This document shows positions 5,133 to 5,982 of a stretch of DNA of 5,982 nucleotides, piece by piece (positions within the stretch are counted from its first letter, which is position 1; each line of letters starts with the position of its first letter). The translations under genes and the position numbers were made by a program. Where the stretch lies: the NCBI GenBank assembly GCA_017354575.1, contig JAFMQP010000257.1:1-5982 (forward strand), written 5' to 3'. Source of the stretch: Acidothermales bacterium. Lineage in GTDB: Bacteria; Actinomycetota; Actinomycetes; Streptosporangiales; WHST01. The notes beneath the pieces are model-generated. The model saw only the letters and a list, made by a program, of their open reading frames with translations, ran no database searches and was not told where the DNA came from.

Positions 5133-5982
5133 CCGACGGCCCCTTCCATCTGCAGCTCGATCAGGCGGTTCAGCTCGAGCGCGTACTCCATCGGCAGCTC
5201 GCGCGCGATCGGCTCGACGAAGCCGCGGACGATCATCGCCATCGCCTCGTCCTCGTTGAGGCCGCGGCTCATCAGGTAGAACAGCTGGTCGTCGCTCACC
5301 TTCGAGACCGTCGCCTCGTGGCCCATCTGCACGTCGTCCTCGCGGACGTCGACGTACGGGTACGTGTCGGACCGGCTGATCGTGTCGACGAGCAGTGCGT
5401 CGCACTTCACCGTGGACGCCGCGTGGTTCGCGCCGTCGAGCACCTGCACGAGGCCGCGGTAGGACGTGCGGCCGCCGGCGCGTGCCACGGACTTCGAGAT
5501 GATCGTGGACGACGTGTGCGGAGCCGCGTGCACCATCTTGGCGCCGGCGTCCTGGTGCTGGCCCTCACCGGCGAACGCGACCGAGAGCGTCTCGCCCTTG
5601 GCGTGCTCGCCCATCAGCCAGACGGCCGGGTACTTCATCGTCACCTTGGAGCCGATGTTGCCGTCGATCCACTCCATCGTCGCGCCCTCGTGCGCGATCG
5701 CCCGCTTGGTGACGAGGTTGTACACGTTGTTCGACCAGTTCTGGATCGTCGTGTACCGGCAGCGGGCGTTCTTCTTGACGATGATCTCGACGACGGCGGA
5801 GTGCAGCGAGTCGCTGGAGTAGATGGGCGCCGTGCAGCCCTCGACGTAGTGCACGTAGGCGTCCTCGTCGACGATGATCAGCGTCCGCTCGAACTGGCCC
5901 ATGTTCTCGGTGTTGATCCGGAAGTAGGCCTGCAGCGGGATCTCGACGTGCACGCCCTTCGGCACGTAGATGAACGAGCCGC
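5129..5982 (-). CDS. sufB: SufB, Fe-S cluster scaffold subunit, C-terminal 283 residues (5' end outside the window)
   Basis: SufB is the main scaffold of SufBCD, on which the nascent cluster is built. The frame runs open through the right edge. Its first visible residues, GSFIYVPKGVHVEIPLQAYF, belong to the middle of the family, so roughly 190 residues are missing against a usual length near 470. The GTG at 5963-5965 is an internal valine codon, not a start. Conserved blocks are NTENMGQFERTLIIVDE, EGCTAPIYSSDSLHSAVVE, the NWSNNVYNLVTKRA block, and GHEATVSKVSDDQLFYLMSRGL near the end. The cysteine in STVKCDALLVD matches Cys405 of E. coli SufB, an essential residue. The HEA that follows in GHEATVSK matches the His/Glu pair also implicated there. 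The protein ends IELQMEGAVG, typical for SufB. Some mycobacterial SufB genes carry an intein, but the part seen here is uninterrupted. The last bases contain the sufD ribosome site. Confidence 0.97.
   Translation of the reverse strand, partial: GSFIYVPKGVHVEIPLQAYFRINTENMGQFERTLIIVDEDAYVHYVEGCTAPIYSSDSLHSAVVEIIVKKNARCRYTTIQNWSNNVYNLVTKRAIAHEGATMEWIDGNIGSKVTMKYPAVWLMGEHAKGETLSVAFAGEGQHQDAGAKMVHAAPHTSSTIISKSVARAGGRTSYRGLVQVLDGANHAASTVKCDALLVDTISRSDTYPYVDVREDDVQMGHEATVSKVSDDQLFYLMSRGLNEDEAMAMIVRGFVEPIARELPMEYALELNRLIELQMEGAVG
5140..5147 (-). promoter_or_regulatory. Ribosome binding site that sets the TTG start of sufD
   Basis: GGAAGGGG on the minus strand lies within the last codons of sufB, 7 bases before the TTG at 5130-5132. 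Together with the TTGA stop/start overlap it argues that TTG is the real sufD start and that translation is coupled to sufB. Confidence 0.65.

Noticed and set aside
2970..5279. A 769-codon open frame on the plus strand, longer than any gene here
   Set aside because: It lies antisense to sufC, the Rieske gene, sufD and the end of sufB. The translation is low-complexity, rich in Arg, Val, Asp and His, with no recognisable domain. High-GC genes often leave such a frame open on the opposite strand.
5133..5405. N-terminal extension of SufD by 91 residues
   Set aside because: The extra residues are Arg-rich and come from sufB read in another frame. The TTG at 5132 has a good ribosome site and gives normal SufD length.
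5963..5965. GTG as start codon of SufB
   Set aside because: The frame continues upstream to the window edge with conserved SufB sequence (GSFIY before VPKG), so the GTG is an internal valine.
5129..5982. Intein in SufB, as found in some mycobacteria
   Set aside because: The visible part reads straight through conserved blocks with no insertion. The unseen N-terminal part cannot be judged.
1..5982. A new or undescribed multi-gene system
   Set aside because: Every gene belongs to a known family. The order is the standard actinobacterial suf operon followed by a common transporter. I found no repeats, mobile elements or unexplained gene-free stretch over 300 bases.

Overview
The window is a piece of a high-GC genome, very probably an actinomycete (Actinomycetota). 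Third codon positions are strongly G/C. The gene set and order (sufB, sufD, a Rieske ferredoxin, sufC, sufS, sufU, sufT) is the actinobacterial form of the SUF iron-sulfur cluster assembly operon. It uses SufU where proteobacteria use SufE. The genus cannot be fixed from this sequence.

Every gene lies on the minus strand, so the transcript reads from right to left. From the right edge it holds the 3' part of sufB (cut by the window edge), sufD (TTG start), a small Rieske [2Fe-2S] protein, sufC, sufS, sufU and sufT (MIP18/DUF59 family). The junctions are extremely tight: TTGA, ATGA, TAATG and ATGA overlaps, plus gaps of 2 and 19 bases. This implies one polycistronic mRNA with translational coupling. 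A 90-base gap after sufT holds a strong hairpin and a possible promoter. It is followed by the N-terminal 211 codons of a sodium:solute symporter (SSS family) that runs off the left edge.

How the parts work together (family knowledge): SufS takes sulfur from cysteine as a persulfide, and SufU, a zinc protein, accepts it. The SufB-SufC-SufD scaffold builds the cluster, with SufC as the ATPase. SufT helps cluster maturation or delivery. The Rieske protein is probably an electron carrier, but its role in the operon is not established from sequence. The symporter is probably a separate transcription unit with an unrelated role.

I see no mobile element, CRISPR array, RNA gene or unknown defence-like system. 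The window is an ordinary, well-conserved housekeeping locus. The points worth a second look are the scaffold residues of SufD, the Rieske insertion, the coupled junctions, and the hairpin/promoter overlap before the symporter.
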